A DNA stretch of 64,000 nt, taken from the NCBI GenBank assembly GCA_020161775.1, contig JAIUOW010000001.1, forward strand, positions 124,001-188,000, read 5' to 3'. A program made the translations under genes and the position numbers. The stretch comes from Pseudomonadota bacterium (GTDB lineage Bacteria > Pseudomonadota > Gammaproteobacteria > Burkholderiales > Burkholderiaceae_C). A model generated the notes under the pieces. It did not search any database and was not told where the DNA came from. It saw only the letters and a list, made by a program, of their open reading frames with translations. Below are positions 7,938 to 14,935 of the stretch, piece by piece. How positions within the stretch are numbered: position 1 is the first letter of the stretch; each line of letters starts with the position of its first letter.

Positions 7938-9104
7938 ATGAAACTGAAGACCATTGCGGCGATTGCCGCGCTTGCCGGCGCCACCGGCGTGGCCCTGGCG
8001 CAGAACTCGAACCAGGGCGTGAGCAAGACCGAAATCACCATCGGCTCCATCCAGGACCTGTCGGGCCCGATCGCCGGCTTCGGCAAGCAGGTCCGCCTGG
8101 GCATGATGCTGCGCGTGGACGAAATCAACGAGCAAGGCGGCATCAATGGCCGCAAGCTCAAGCTGTACGTGGAAGATTCGGCCTACGACCCCAAGAAGGC
8201 CGTGCTGGCCGCGCAGAAGCTGGTCAACCAGGACAAGATCTTCGCGATGATCGGCCACATCGGCACCGCGCAGAACCTGGCGGCCATGCCCGTGCAGTTT
8301 GAAAAGAACGTGATCAACTTCTTTCCGGTGACAGCCGCGCGCGAAATGTACGAGCCCTTTCACCGGCTGAAGTATTCGTTTGCCGCCACCTACTACGACC
8401 AGATGCGCACCGTGACGCCGCGCCTGGCCAAGGAAAAAGGCGCCAAGAAAGTCTGCACCATGTACCAGGACGACGAGTTCGGCCTGGAAGTGATGCGCGG
8501 CGCCGAAGACGGCCTGAAGGCCGCCGGCATGACGCTGGCCGAGAAGACCAGCTACAAGCGCGGCGCCACCGACTTCAGCTCGCAGATCCAGAAGATGCAG
8601 GCCTCGGGTTGCGATTTCGTCGTGCTGGGCACCATCATCCGCGAAACGATTGGCGCCATCGGCACCGCCCGCAAGCTGGGCTACAGCCCCACCTTCCTGG
8701 GCTCCAGCGCCGCCTACACCGACCTAATCCACAAGCTGGGCGGCCCGGCCATGAACGGCCTGTATGCCACCCACACCTCGCAGCACCCGTACCTGGACGA
8801 GGCCTCGCAGCCCATCCGCTTCTGGGCCAACAAGTACAAGACCAAGTTCAACGAAGACCCCACGGTGTTCTCGGTCTATGGCTACAGCGCGATCGACACC
8901 TTCGCCGCCGCCGCCCGCAAGGCCGGCAACAACCTGACCACCGACGCTTTCATCAAGGCCATGGACACCATGGTGGTCCCGAGTGACATCTTCGGCAGCC
9001 CCGAAGCCACCTTCGGCCCCAAGAAGCGCCTGGGCAACGAAACCTCCCGCATGTCGCAGATCACCGACGGCAAGTGGAAGGTGGTGTCGGATTATGTGAA
9101 GTAA
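7938..9104 (+). CDS. ABC transporter periplasmic substrate-binding protein (LivK/Peripla_BP_6 family)
   Basis: The product is 388 residues. An N-terminal signal peptide (MKLKTIAAIAALAGATGVALAQ) is cleaved after about residue 21, followed by the type I periplasmic-binding fold (EITIGSIQDLSGPIAGFGKQ at the start). The ATG at 7938 follows AAGGAG at 7925-7930; an upstream in-frame start would bury the signal peptide and is rejected. It is the last gene of the operon, just before a terminator. It determines the specificity of the importer. Relatives are annotated for branched-chain amino acids, but the acyl-CoA synthetase context argues for a carboxylate ligand. Confidence 0.9.
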   Translation: MKLKTIAAIAALAGATGVALAQNSNQGVSKTEITIGSIQDLSGPIAGFGKQVRLGMMLRVDEINEQGGINGRKLKLYVEDSAYDPKKAVLAAQKLVNQDKIFAMIGHIGTAQNLAAMPVQFEKNVINFFPVTAAREMYEPFHRLKYSFAATYYDQMRTVTPRLAKEKGAKKVCTMYQDDEFGLEVMRGAEDGLKAAGMTLAEKTSYKRGATDFSSQIQKMQASGCDFVVLGTIIRETIGAIGTARKLGYSPTFLGSSAAYTDLIHKLGGPAMNGLYATHTSQHPYLDEASQPIRFWANKYKTKFNEDPTVFSVYGYSAIDTFAAAARKAGNNLTTDAFIKAMDTMVVPSDIFGSPEATFGPKKRLGNETSRMSQITDGKWKVVSDYVK

Positions 9105-9124
9105 GCCGCGCCGCGCTGATGCAC

Positions 9125-9147
9125 AAAGCCGCCTTCGGGCGGCTTTT
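9125..9147. terminator. Rho-independent terminator, bidirectional position
   Basis: A GC-rich hairpin (AAAGCCGCC TTC GGGCGGCTTTT) with a T tract lies between the convergent binding-protein gene (ends 9104) and the thioesterase gene (ends 9154). The A run on the left side means it could also serve the leftward transcript. Confidence 0.85.
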
Positions 9148-9153
9148 CTGTTG

Positions 9154-9636
9154 TCAGGACACGATGTAAGCCGCCGCCCCGGTGGACAGCAGCTTGCCGT
9201 CGGCCGCGCGGAATTCCATGCGGGTGCTGGCCACGCGCGAGCCCAGGCGCAGCACTTCGGCGTGCAGGTCAAAGTGCTCGCTGATGCCGGGGCGCAGGTA
9301 GTCGATGCGCAGGTCGATCGTGCCCAGCTTGCCAAAGCGCTGCAGGCGCTGGGCGGGCGGCTCGTCCATGTGGCGCGCGCCGATGGCGGCCATGCAGGCC
9401 AGGCCGCCCATGGCGTCCAGCGTGGCGCTTATCACGCCGCCGTGCACGCGGTTGTGGGTGTAGTGGCCCACCAGCTCGCGCCGCATGGCGATGCGCCCCG
9501 TCACGCGGTCGGGCGCCAGGCTGATGATCTTCAGGCCCAGCACCTGGTTGAAGACGATCTTGTCCTCGAAGATGGCGGTCAGGCCGCTGACGAACTCGGG
9601 CTCGAAGGCCGCCGGGCCGGGCAGGGTTTTGGGCAT
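9154..9636 (-). CDS. Hotdog-fold thioesterase family protein (PaaI/YigI-like)
   Basis: This is a 160-residue single hotdog domain. HNRVHGGVISATLDAMGG (about residues 61-78) is the characteristic HGG(V/A) loop and long helix, followed by LGTIDLRIDYLRPG (about 103-116). Such enzymes hydrolyse acyl-CoA thioesters. It is the last gene of the leftward acyl-CoA carboxylase operon, 18 bp after the acyl-CoA dehydrogenase gene at 9655. It may release free CoA from dead-end thioesters of the pathway; the substrate is unknown. Confidence 0.85.
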   Translation of the reverse strand: MPKTLPGPAAFEPEFVSGLTAIFEDKIVFNQVLGLKIISLAPDRVTGRIAMRRELVGHYTHNRVHGGVISATLDAMGGLACMAAIGARHMDEPPAQRLQRFGKLGTIDLRIDYLRPGISEHFDLHAEVLRLGSRVASTRMEFRAADGKLLSTGAAAYIVS

Positions 9637-9654
9637 TGCGTGTTCCTTGTGTTC

Positions 9655-10812
9655 TTACAGGCCCAGCTGGCGCGCGGCCAGCTCTTTCATGATTTCTTCC
9701 GCGCCGCCGCCAATCATCATGACCTTGACTTCGCGGTAGATGCGTTCGCTGCGCGTGCCGCGCATGAAGCCCATGGCGCCCAGGATCTGCACGGCCTGGT
9801 CGGCGCAGTACTGCATGGTTTGCGTGGCATGGTTCTTCAGCATGCAGACATGGGCCACCCAGTCGGGGCCTTCATCGCCGCCATCGGCCCGCGCCGTCAC
9901 CGCATCCAGCCAGGCCTGGGTGGACGCCACGCGCATCTGCATGTCCACCAGCTTGTGGCGGATCACCTGGCGCTCGACCAGGGCCGCGCCAAAGGTCTTG
10001 CGCTGGCGCGCCCAGTCCAGCGCCTCGTCGCAGCAAGCCTGCGCGAAGCCCAGCGCCATGGCCGACATGGCCAGCCGCTCGCCGTTGAAATTGGTCATGA
10101 TGATCCTGAACCCGCCGCCCTCTTCGCCCAGCAGGTTTCCGGCAGGCACGCGCACATGGTCAAAGCGCAGGTGCGCGGTGTCAGAGCACCACCAGCCCAT
10201 TTTTTTCAGCTCGGTGCGGTGCAGCCCGGCGGCGTTGCCCGGCACGACAATCATCGAGATGCCGCCCGCGCCCTTGGCTCCGGCTTCACCGGTTCTGACT
10301 GCCACCGTGATCCAGTCAGCCCGCATGCCCGAGGTGATGAACACCTTTTCGCCGTTGATGACCCATTCATTGCCCTCCATGCGCGCCGTGGTGCGCAGGC
10401 TGGCCACATCAGACCCACCGCCGGGCTCGGTGATGGCCAGCGCGGCGATCTGATCGCCACGCAGCACGGGCGGTATTACCTGCTGCTGCAATTGCGTGGA
10501 TCCATGGCGCAGCACCGGTGGCAAGCCGATGTTGTGCGAGAACAGGCTGGCCAGCACACCACCGCTGCCGCTGTGGCGCGACAGCGCAATGGACACGGCA
10601 TTGCGCAGCGCATAAGGCGCGCGAGTGCCCCCCAATGATTCAGGGTAGCCCAGGCCCAGCAAGCCGGCCTGCGCCGCTTTCGCATACAGCGCACGCGGGA
10701 AAGTTTCAGCCTCGTCCCAGGCGTTGATGAAGGGTGCAATTTCCCTTTGGGCAAAGCGTTGCGCCGTGTCGTACAGCGCGGCAGCGTCCTGCGAAAGCCC
10801 GGCGGCAATCAT
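9655..10812 (-). CDS. Acyl-CoA dehydrogenase family protein
   Basis: This 385-residue flavoprotein has the usual three-part acyl-CoA dehydrogenase layout, with ITEPGGGSDVASLRTTA (FAD/substrate loop, about residues 129-145), the VFITSGMRADWITV strand and a C-terminal helical domain. The canonical Glu of the YEGT motif is replaced: the region reads MMIGGGAEEIM. The catalytic base must lie elsewhere, as in isovaleryl- and citronellyl-CoA-type enzymes, or be one of the following Glu residues. Its start overlaps the stop of the amidohydrolase gene by 4 bp. Confidence 0.9.
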   Translation of the reverse strand: MIAAGLSQDAAALYDTAQRFAQREIAPFINAWDEAETFPRALYAKAAQAGLLGLGYPESLGGTRAPYALRNAVSIALSRHSGSGGVLASLFSHNIGLPPVLRHGSTQLQQQVIPPVLRGDQIAALAITEPGGGSDVASLRTTARMEGNEWVINGEKVFITSGMRADWITVAVRTGEAGAKGAGGISMIVVPGNAAGLHRTELKKMGWWCSDTAHLRFDHVRVPAGNLLGEEGGGFRIIMTNFNGERLAMSAMALGFAQACCDEALDWARQRKTFGAALVERQVIRHKLVDMQMRVASTQAWLDAVTARADGGDEGPDWVAHVCMLKNHATQTMQYCADQAVQILGAMGFMRGTRSERIYREVKVMMIGGGAEEIMKELAARQLGL

Positions 10813-11771
10813 GGCGCCAGCTTGAACACCCGCTGGGCGTTCTCGTAGGCCACCTTCTTCAGGGTGGTTTCGCTCAGGTGTGGCAACAGGCCCGTACGCA
10901 CCGTTGAAATGATGCTGTCGTATGAGGCGCCGAACCCAGTGTCGTCGCTGCCCAGCATGAATCGGTCAGGCAGTTCTTCCAGCAAGGCCAGCCAGGATGA
11001 ATCGGCACGCTCTGCGTCGTGAATGCGGTACTGGTGCAGGAACGGCGCCACCAGCAAGGCCGATGAACGCGCAGACAGTTCGCAATACAGGTTCGCGTGC
11101 TTGCGCAGCAGCGCACGCGCCGACCGCGCGCTCGCGCGTGCCATGCAATGCGAAAGCACCACGGGAACCTTCGCGTGCTGTTTCAACAGTGCCTCCAGCC
11201 CGTCAATGCTGTCGCCGTCGTCCTCCATGTGGATCTGCACAAAGCCGCCGTGCTTGTCCGCCAGCTCAAACAGCGCCTTGAAGGTGGGCGCGTCGATCGG
11301 CACCTTGCGCCGAAACGGTGGCGAGGGGTGGCTGTAGCGGTTGTTCAGGATCAGCTCGCCAACGCCCTGGATCTTCTTTTCCTCGAATGCCTGCTGGACG
11401 CTGGCCTGCAGGGCCTGGAACGAAGCACTTTGCGCATCTACCATCTCCGTCGTGCCGCCACGGGTGTAGATCGCCATGAGCTCCGGTTGCGCGCCTGCTG
11501 GCACATACCGCTTGCCCAGCAACTGGATGAATCTGTCGACCGATACGCCTGGTGCGATGGGTCCCACACCGCCACCCCAGTGCACGTTGTTGCGGTCCAT
11601 TCGCGCCAACAGGTCGTCGGGCGTCATCATCATGTGCAAATGCATGTGCATGTCGGCGATGGGTACCTCCAGCGCCAGCTTGCGGCGGGCTTCGCGGTCG
11701 TCTTGCGCGTGTGCCATGGCCGCAAACACAGCCCACAGGACAAGAAGGGCGTGGGGAACAAAACGGCGCAT
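10809..11771 (-). CDS. Secreted amidohydrolase-2 family metal-dependent hydrolase
   Basis: The product is 320 residues with an N-terminal signal peptide (MRRFVPHALLVLWAVFAAMAHAQ, cleavage about residue 23), followed by the metal-binding start of the fold, IADMHMHLHMMM. Later blocks include VLSHCMARASARSARALL, a metal-site strand, and RFMLGSDDTGFG, which carries the C-terminal aspartate. This pattern is typical of TIM-barrel amidohydrolase-2 enzymes. A periplasmic hydrolase inside an acyl-CoA catabolic operon is odd: it may release the pathway substrate from an ester or lactone before uptake, which is inference. The next gene upstream (biotin carboxylase) ends 29 bp away. Confidence 0.75.
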   Translation of the reverse strand: MRRFVPHALLVLWAVFAAMAHAQDDREARRKLALEVPIADMHMHLHMMMTPDDLLARMDRNNVHWGGGVGPIAPGVSVDRFIQLLGKRYVPAGAQPELMAIYTRGGTTEMVDAQSASFQALQASVQQAFEEKKIQGVGELILNNRYSHPSPPFRRKVPIDAPTFKALFELADKHGGFVQIHMEDDGDSIDGLEALLKQHAKVPVVLSHCMARASARSARALLRKHANLYCELSARSSALLVAPFLHQYRIHDAERADSSWLALLEELPDRFMLGSDDTGFGASYDSIISTVRTGLLPHLSETTLKKVAYENAQRVFKLAP

Positions 11772-11800
11772 GGAAAATTCCTTGGTTGTATTTGTCGGAT

Positions 11801-13651
11801 TCAGAGGGGCTCAAACGCGACCAGTATCTGCCCTGTCGCGGCCTGCTGACCCGGCACGGCGCTGACCTGGTGGATAACCCCATCCCGTGACGCTGCCAGG
11901 CTGTGCTCCAGCTTCATGGATTCGATGGTCACGAGGGTATCACCGCGCCGTACGCTGGCACCCGCCTTCGCATGCACCGCGAGGACCTTGCCGTTGAACG
12001 GCGCGCGCAGCTCACTGCCACCGGCGCTGCCGCCGGTGCCTGCCGGTGGGTCGAACGACACGTCATCAATAAACAAGTCGGTGGCGCACCACTGCACATG
12101 CCAGCGGCGGCCGTCAATCTGCACGGCGGCGAGGCGCGCCGCACTGGTATCGCCCGGCGCAACCAGGTCAAACACCTCACCCCGGTGGCGCAGCCGCGCG
12201 GGCCGTGGGAAGGGGCAGGCCAGGGACGACGGCTGCGCAGGACAGATCACCGCGCGCGCGGCGGCTTCGCGCAGCGCCTGCTCATCACGCCGCAGCACCG
12301 CGCGGATGCCGTCAGCCTGCTGCGCCAGGAACGGGATCAGCGCCTGCCCGGCTACAAAGCTTTCATGCCGCAAACACGCCGCCAGGAAGGCCCGGTTGGT
12401 CGGCAGGCCCAGCAGTTGCAGCCTGTCCAGCGCGCCGGCCAGCTGGGCAATGGCTTCGCCGCGGTTGGGGGCATGAGCGATGAGCTTGCCGAGCATGGAG
12501 TCATAGTGGGGTGGGACTGTCATGCCTTCAAAGATCGCGTGGTCGAAGCGCATGCCCTCACCCCCGCCCTCTCCCAGGGGGAGAGGGTGAAAGACACGCA
12601 CAGTGCCGGCATGGGGGATGAAGTCTTCGTCCTCGGCGCACAGGCGCACTTCGATGGCGTGGCCCGCGAACTTCACGTCGGCCTGTGCCAGCGGCAGCGG
12701 CTCCCCGCGCGCGACACGAATCTGCCATTCCACCAGGTCCAGGCCCGTCACCATTTCCGTTACCGGGTGCTCTACCTGCAGGCGCGTGTTCATCTCCATC
12801 AAGTAGAAGTCCCCGCCGTCCAGCAGGAACTCCACCGTGCCCGCCCCCACATAGCCCGCCGCCTGCGCCAGTTCCACCGCGCAGCGGCCCATGCGCTCGC
12901 GCAATGCGGCGTCCACCGCGGGGCTGGGTGTTTCTTCGATGATCTTCTGGTGGCGCCGCTGCACCGAGCAGTCGCGCTCGCCCAGGTGGATGCAGTGGCC
13001 ATGGGCATCGGCAAACACCTGCACCTCCACATGGCGCGGGTTCAACAGCGCGCGCTCCAGCAGCAGATCGCCATTGCCAAAAGCCGACAGCGCCTCGCTG
13101 CGCGCGCTGTGCACCGCCGCCGCCAACTGCGCCATGTCCGTCACCAGCCGCATGCCACGGCCACCGCCGCCTGCCGCAGCCTTGACCATCACGGGCAGGC
13201 CGATGCGCTGCGCCTCGGCCGCAAGCCGCTCGTCCGACTGGTCGCCGCCGTGGTAGCCCGGCAGGCAGGGCACGCCGCGCGCCTGCGCGATCACCTTGGC
13301 CGCGCTCTTGCTGCCCAGTTGGCGGATGGCCGCTGGCGGCGGGCCGACCCAGATGAGGCCGGCGTCAATCACCGCCTGCGCAAAATCGGCGTTCTCGCTC
13401 AGGAAGCCATAGCCCGGGTGCACGGCGTCCGCGCCGGTGGCGCTGGCGGCCGCCAGCAGCTTGTCGATGCGCAGGTAAGTGTGGGCCGACGCATTGCCCA
13501 GCAGCGCGAACGAAGCCGTGGCCTCGCACACATGCAGGGCTTGCGCGTCGGCGTCCGAATGCACCGCCACCGTGGCAATGCCCATGGCATGCGCGGTGCG
13601 GATGATGCGGCGCGCGATCTCGCCGCGGTTGGCAATCAGCAGGCGGCGCAT
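11801..13651 (-). CDS. Acyl-CoA carboxylase alpha subunit (biotin carboxylase plus biotin carrier domain)
   Basis: The product is 616 residues. The biotin-carboxylase N-domain starts MRRLLIANRGEIARRI. The ATP-grasp glycine loop is KAAAGGGGRGMR (157-168), the metal and catalytic region EMNTRLQVEHPVTE (286-299), and the C-terminal biotinyl domain carries ESMKLEH with biotinyl-Lys at about residue 580. The start at 13651 is set by homology; the frame is open for 50 more codons upstream with no family similarity. Residues 355-366 (HPLPLGEGGGEG) are an in-frame repeat insertion. It pairs with the carboxyltransferase at 14936-16603. Methylcrotonyl-CoA and geranyl-CoA are the main candidate substrates. 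Confidence 0.9.
   Translation of the reverse strand: MRRLLIANRGEIARRIIRTAHAMGIATVAVHSDADAQALHVCEATASFALLGNASAHTYLRIDKLLAAASATGADAVHPGYGFLSENADFAQAVIDAGLIWVGPPPAAIRQLGSKSAAKVIAQARGVPCLPGYHGGDQSDERLAAEAQRIGLPVMVKAAAGGGGRGMRLVTDMAQLAAAVHSARSEALSAFGNGDLLLERALLNPRHVEVQVFADAHGHCIHLGERDCSVQRRHQKIIEETPSPAVDAALRERMGRCAVELAQAAGYVGAGTVEFLLDGGDFYLMEMNTRLQVEHPVTEMVTGLDLVEWQIRVARGEPLPLAQADVKFAGHAIEVRLCAEDEDFIPHAGTVRVFHPLPLGEGGGEGMRFDHAIFEGMTVPPHYDSMLGKLIAHAPNRGEAIAQLAGALDRLQLLGLPTNRAFLAACLRHESFVAGQALIPFLAQQADGIRAVLRRDEQALREAAARAVICPAQPSSLACPFPRPARLRHRGEVFDLVAPGDTSAARLAAVQIDGRRWHVQWCATDLFIDDVSFDPPAGTGGSAGGSELRAPFNGKVLAVHAKAGASVRRGDTLVTIESMKLEHSLAASRDGVIHQVSAVPGQQAATGQILVAFEPL
12557..12590 (-). repeat. Palindromic repeat inserted in frame in the biotin carboxylase gene
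   Basis: The palindrome CCCTCTCCC-AGG-GGGAGAGGG occupies 12567-12587, with outer TCACCC/GGGTGA. Translated leftward it gives HPLPLGEGGGEG, a peptide well known from REP-type palindromes read through in coding sequence. It lies in a loop of the biotin carboxylase C-domain between GTVRVF and MRFDHAIFEG, where relatives have a short variable linker. Confidence 0.8.
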
Positions 13652-13655
13652 CGGT

Positions 13656-14831
13656 TCACCGGGCCATGGGCCGCTTCTGGATGCCCATGATCTTGGCAAG
13701 GATTCCCAACATGACTTCATCCGCCCCACCACCAATCGAGCCCAGCCGCCCGTCACGGTACATGCGCGCGACCTTGTTCTCCCAGGTAAAGCCCATGCCA
13801 CCCCAGAACTGCAGGCAGCCGTCGGGGATGATGCGGTTCAGCCGCCCGGCCTTGAGCTTGGCCATGCTGGCCAGCTCCAGCACGTCCTGCCCGCCCACAT
13901 ACAGCTCGCAGGCGCGGTAGGTCAGCGCGCGCAGGCTTTCCAGCTCGGTCTTCATTTCGGCCAGCTTGAACTGCACGTACTGCTGGTCGGCCAGCGCGCC
14001 GCCAAACAGCTTGCGCTCCTGCGCCCATTCAATCGTCCAGGCCAGGCAACGCTCCAGCGACACCAGGCAGCTGGCGGCCGCCCACAGGCGCTCTTCCTGG
14101 AACTGCTGCATCTGGTAGATGAAGCCCTGGCCTTCATTGCCGATGCGGTTGCGCTGCGGCACGCGCACCTCGTCAAAGTAGATCAGGCCGGTGTCGCTGC
14201 TGTTCATGCCGATCTTTTTGATCTTCCTTGCGACTTCAATGCCCTTGCGCAGCTTGCCGTTTTCGCGCATGGGCACCATGACCAGGCTCTTGTTCTTGTG
14301 CTGCGGCCCTTCACCCGTGTTCACCAGCATGCACATCCAGTCGGCCTGCAGGCTGTTGGTGATCCACATCTTCTGGCCGGTGATCACATAGTCGTCACCG
14401 GCCTTGCGGGCATGGCTCTTGATGCCGGCCACGTCGCTGCCCGCGGCGGGCTCGCTCACACCGATGCAGCCCACCGTGTCACCGGCGATGGCGGGCGCCA
14501 GGAATTCGCGCTTGAGCTCGTCGCTGCCAAAGCGCGCCAGCGCGGGCGTGGCCATGTCGGTCTGCACGCCAATGGCCATGGGCACGCCGCCGCAGTCGAT
14601 ATAGCCCAGCGTTTCAGCCATGAGCATGGAATACGAATAGTCCAGCCCCATGCCGCCATAGGCCTCGGGCTTGCACAGGCCCAGCAGGCCCAGCTTTCCC
14701 AAGCCCTTGAACACCTCATGCGCGGGGAAGATCTCTGCCGCCTCCCATTCATCCACATGGGGGTTGATGTGCTCGTCGATGTAGCGTTTGAGGGTCTTCT
14801 GGATTTCCAGGTGCTCGTGGGTGTATTGCAT
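13656..14831 (-). CDS. Acyl-CoA dehydrogenase, citronellyl-CoA dehydrogenase-like (AtuD-like)
   Basis: This is a 391-residue acyl-CoA dehydrogenase. The blocks HINPHVDEWEAAEIFPAHEV, YGGMGLDYSYSMLMAE and PMAIGVQTDMATPALARFGS strongly recall enzymes annotated as citronellyl-CoA dehydrogenase. GVSEPAAGSDVAGI is the FAD-loop motif. The usual YEGT glutamate position reads SIGGGADEVM, so the general base lies elsewhere. The ATG at 14831 has GGAGAC upstream; a longer start at 14858 falls in a repeat and is rejected. Four bp separate its stop from the biotin carboxylase start. With both carboxylase subunits it suggests acyclic-terpene or branched acyl-CoA oxidation. Confidence 0.85.
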   Translation of the reverse strand: MQYTHEHLEIQKTLKRYIDEHINPHVDEWEAAEIFPAHEVFKGLGKLGLLGLCKPEAYGGMGLDYSYSMLMAETLGYIDCGGVPMAIGVQTDMATPALARFGSDELKREFLAPAIAGDTVGCIGVSEPAAGSDVAGIKSHARKAGDDYVITGQKMWITNSLQADWMCMLVNTGEGPQHKNKSLVMVPMRENGKLRKGIEVARKIKKIGMNSSDTGLIYFDEVRVPQRNRIGNEGQGFIYQMQQFQEERLWAAASCLVSLERCLAWTIEWAQERKLFGGALADQQYVQFKLAEMKTELESLRALTYRACELYVGGQDVLELASMAKLKAGRLNRIIPDGCLQFWGGMGFTWENKVARMYRDGRLGSIGGGADEVMLGILAKIMGIQKRPMAR

Positions 14832-14852
14832 GGTGGTTGTCTCCGTTTTCCC

Positions 14853-14924
14853 TGTCATGCCGGACTTGATCCGGCATCCATGCTGGCGCGCCTTGATGGA
14901 TCCCGGGTCAAGCCCGGGATGACA
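14853..14924. repeat. REP-like inverted pair (family A), copy 1
   Basis: Two 28 bp units face each other: TGTCATGCCGGACTTGATCC... at 14853-14880 and its approximate reverse complement at 14897-14924 (TGGATCCCGGGTCAAGCCCG...). Each unit is itself palindromic. The pair fills the gap between the carboxyltransferase stop and the acyl-CoA dehydrogenase start in the operon. Related copies occur at 15715, 18315, 21822, 30159 and 38681. Confidence 0.85.
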
Positions 14925-14935
14925 GAAATTCTTTC

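Noticed and set aside
14832..14858. Upstream ATG at 14858 as start of the acyl-CoA dehydrogenase gene
   Set aside because: It lies in the repeat, adds residues absent from relatives, and the ATG at 14831 has a good GGAGAC ribosome-binding site.
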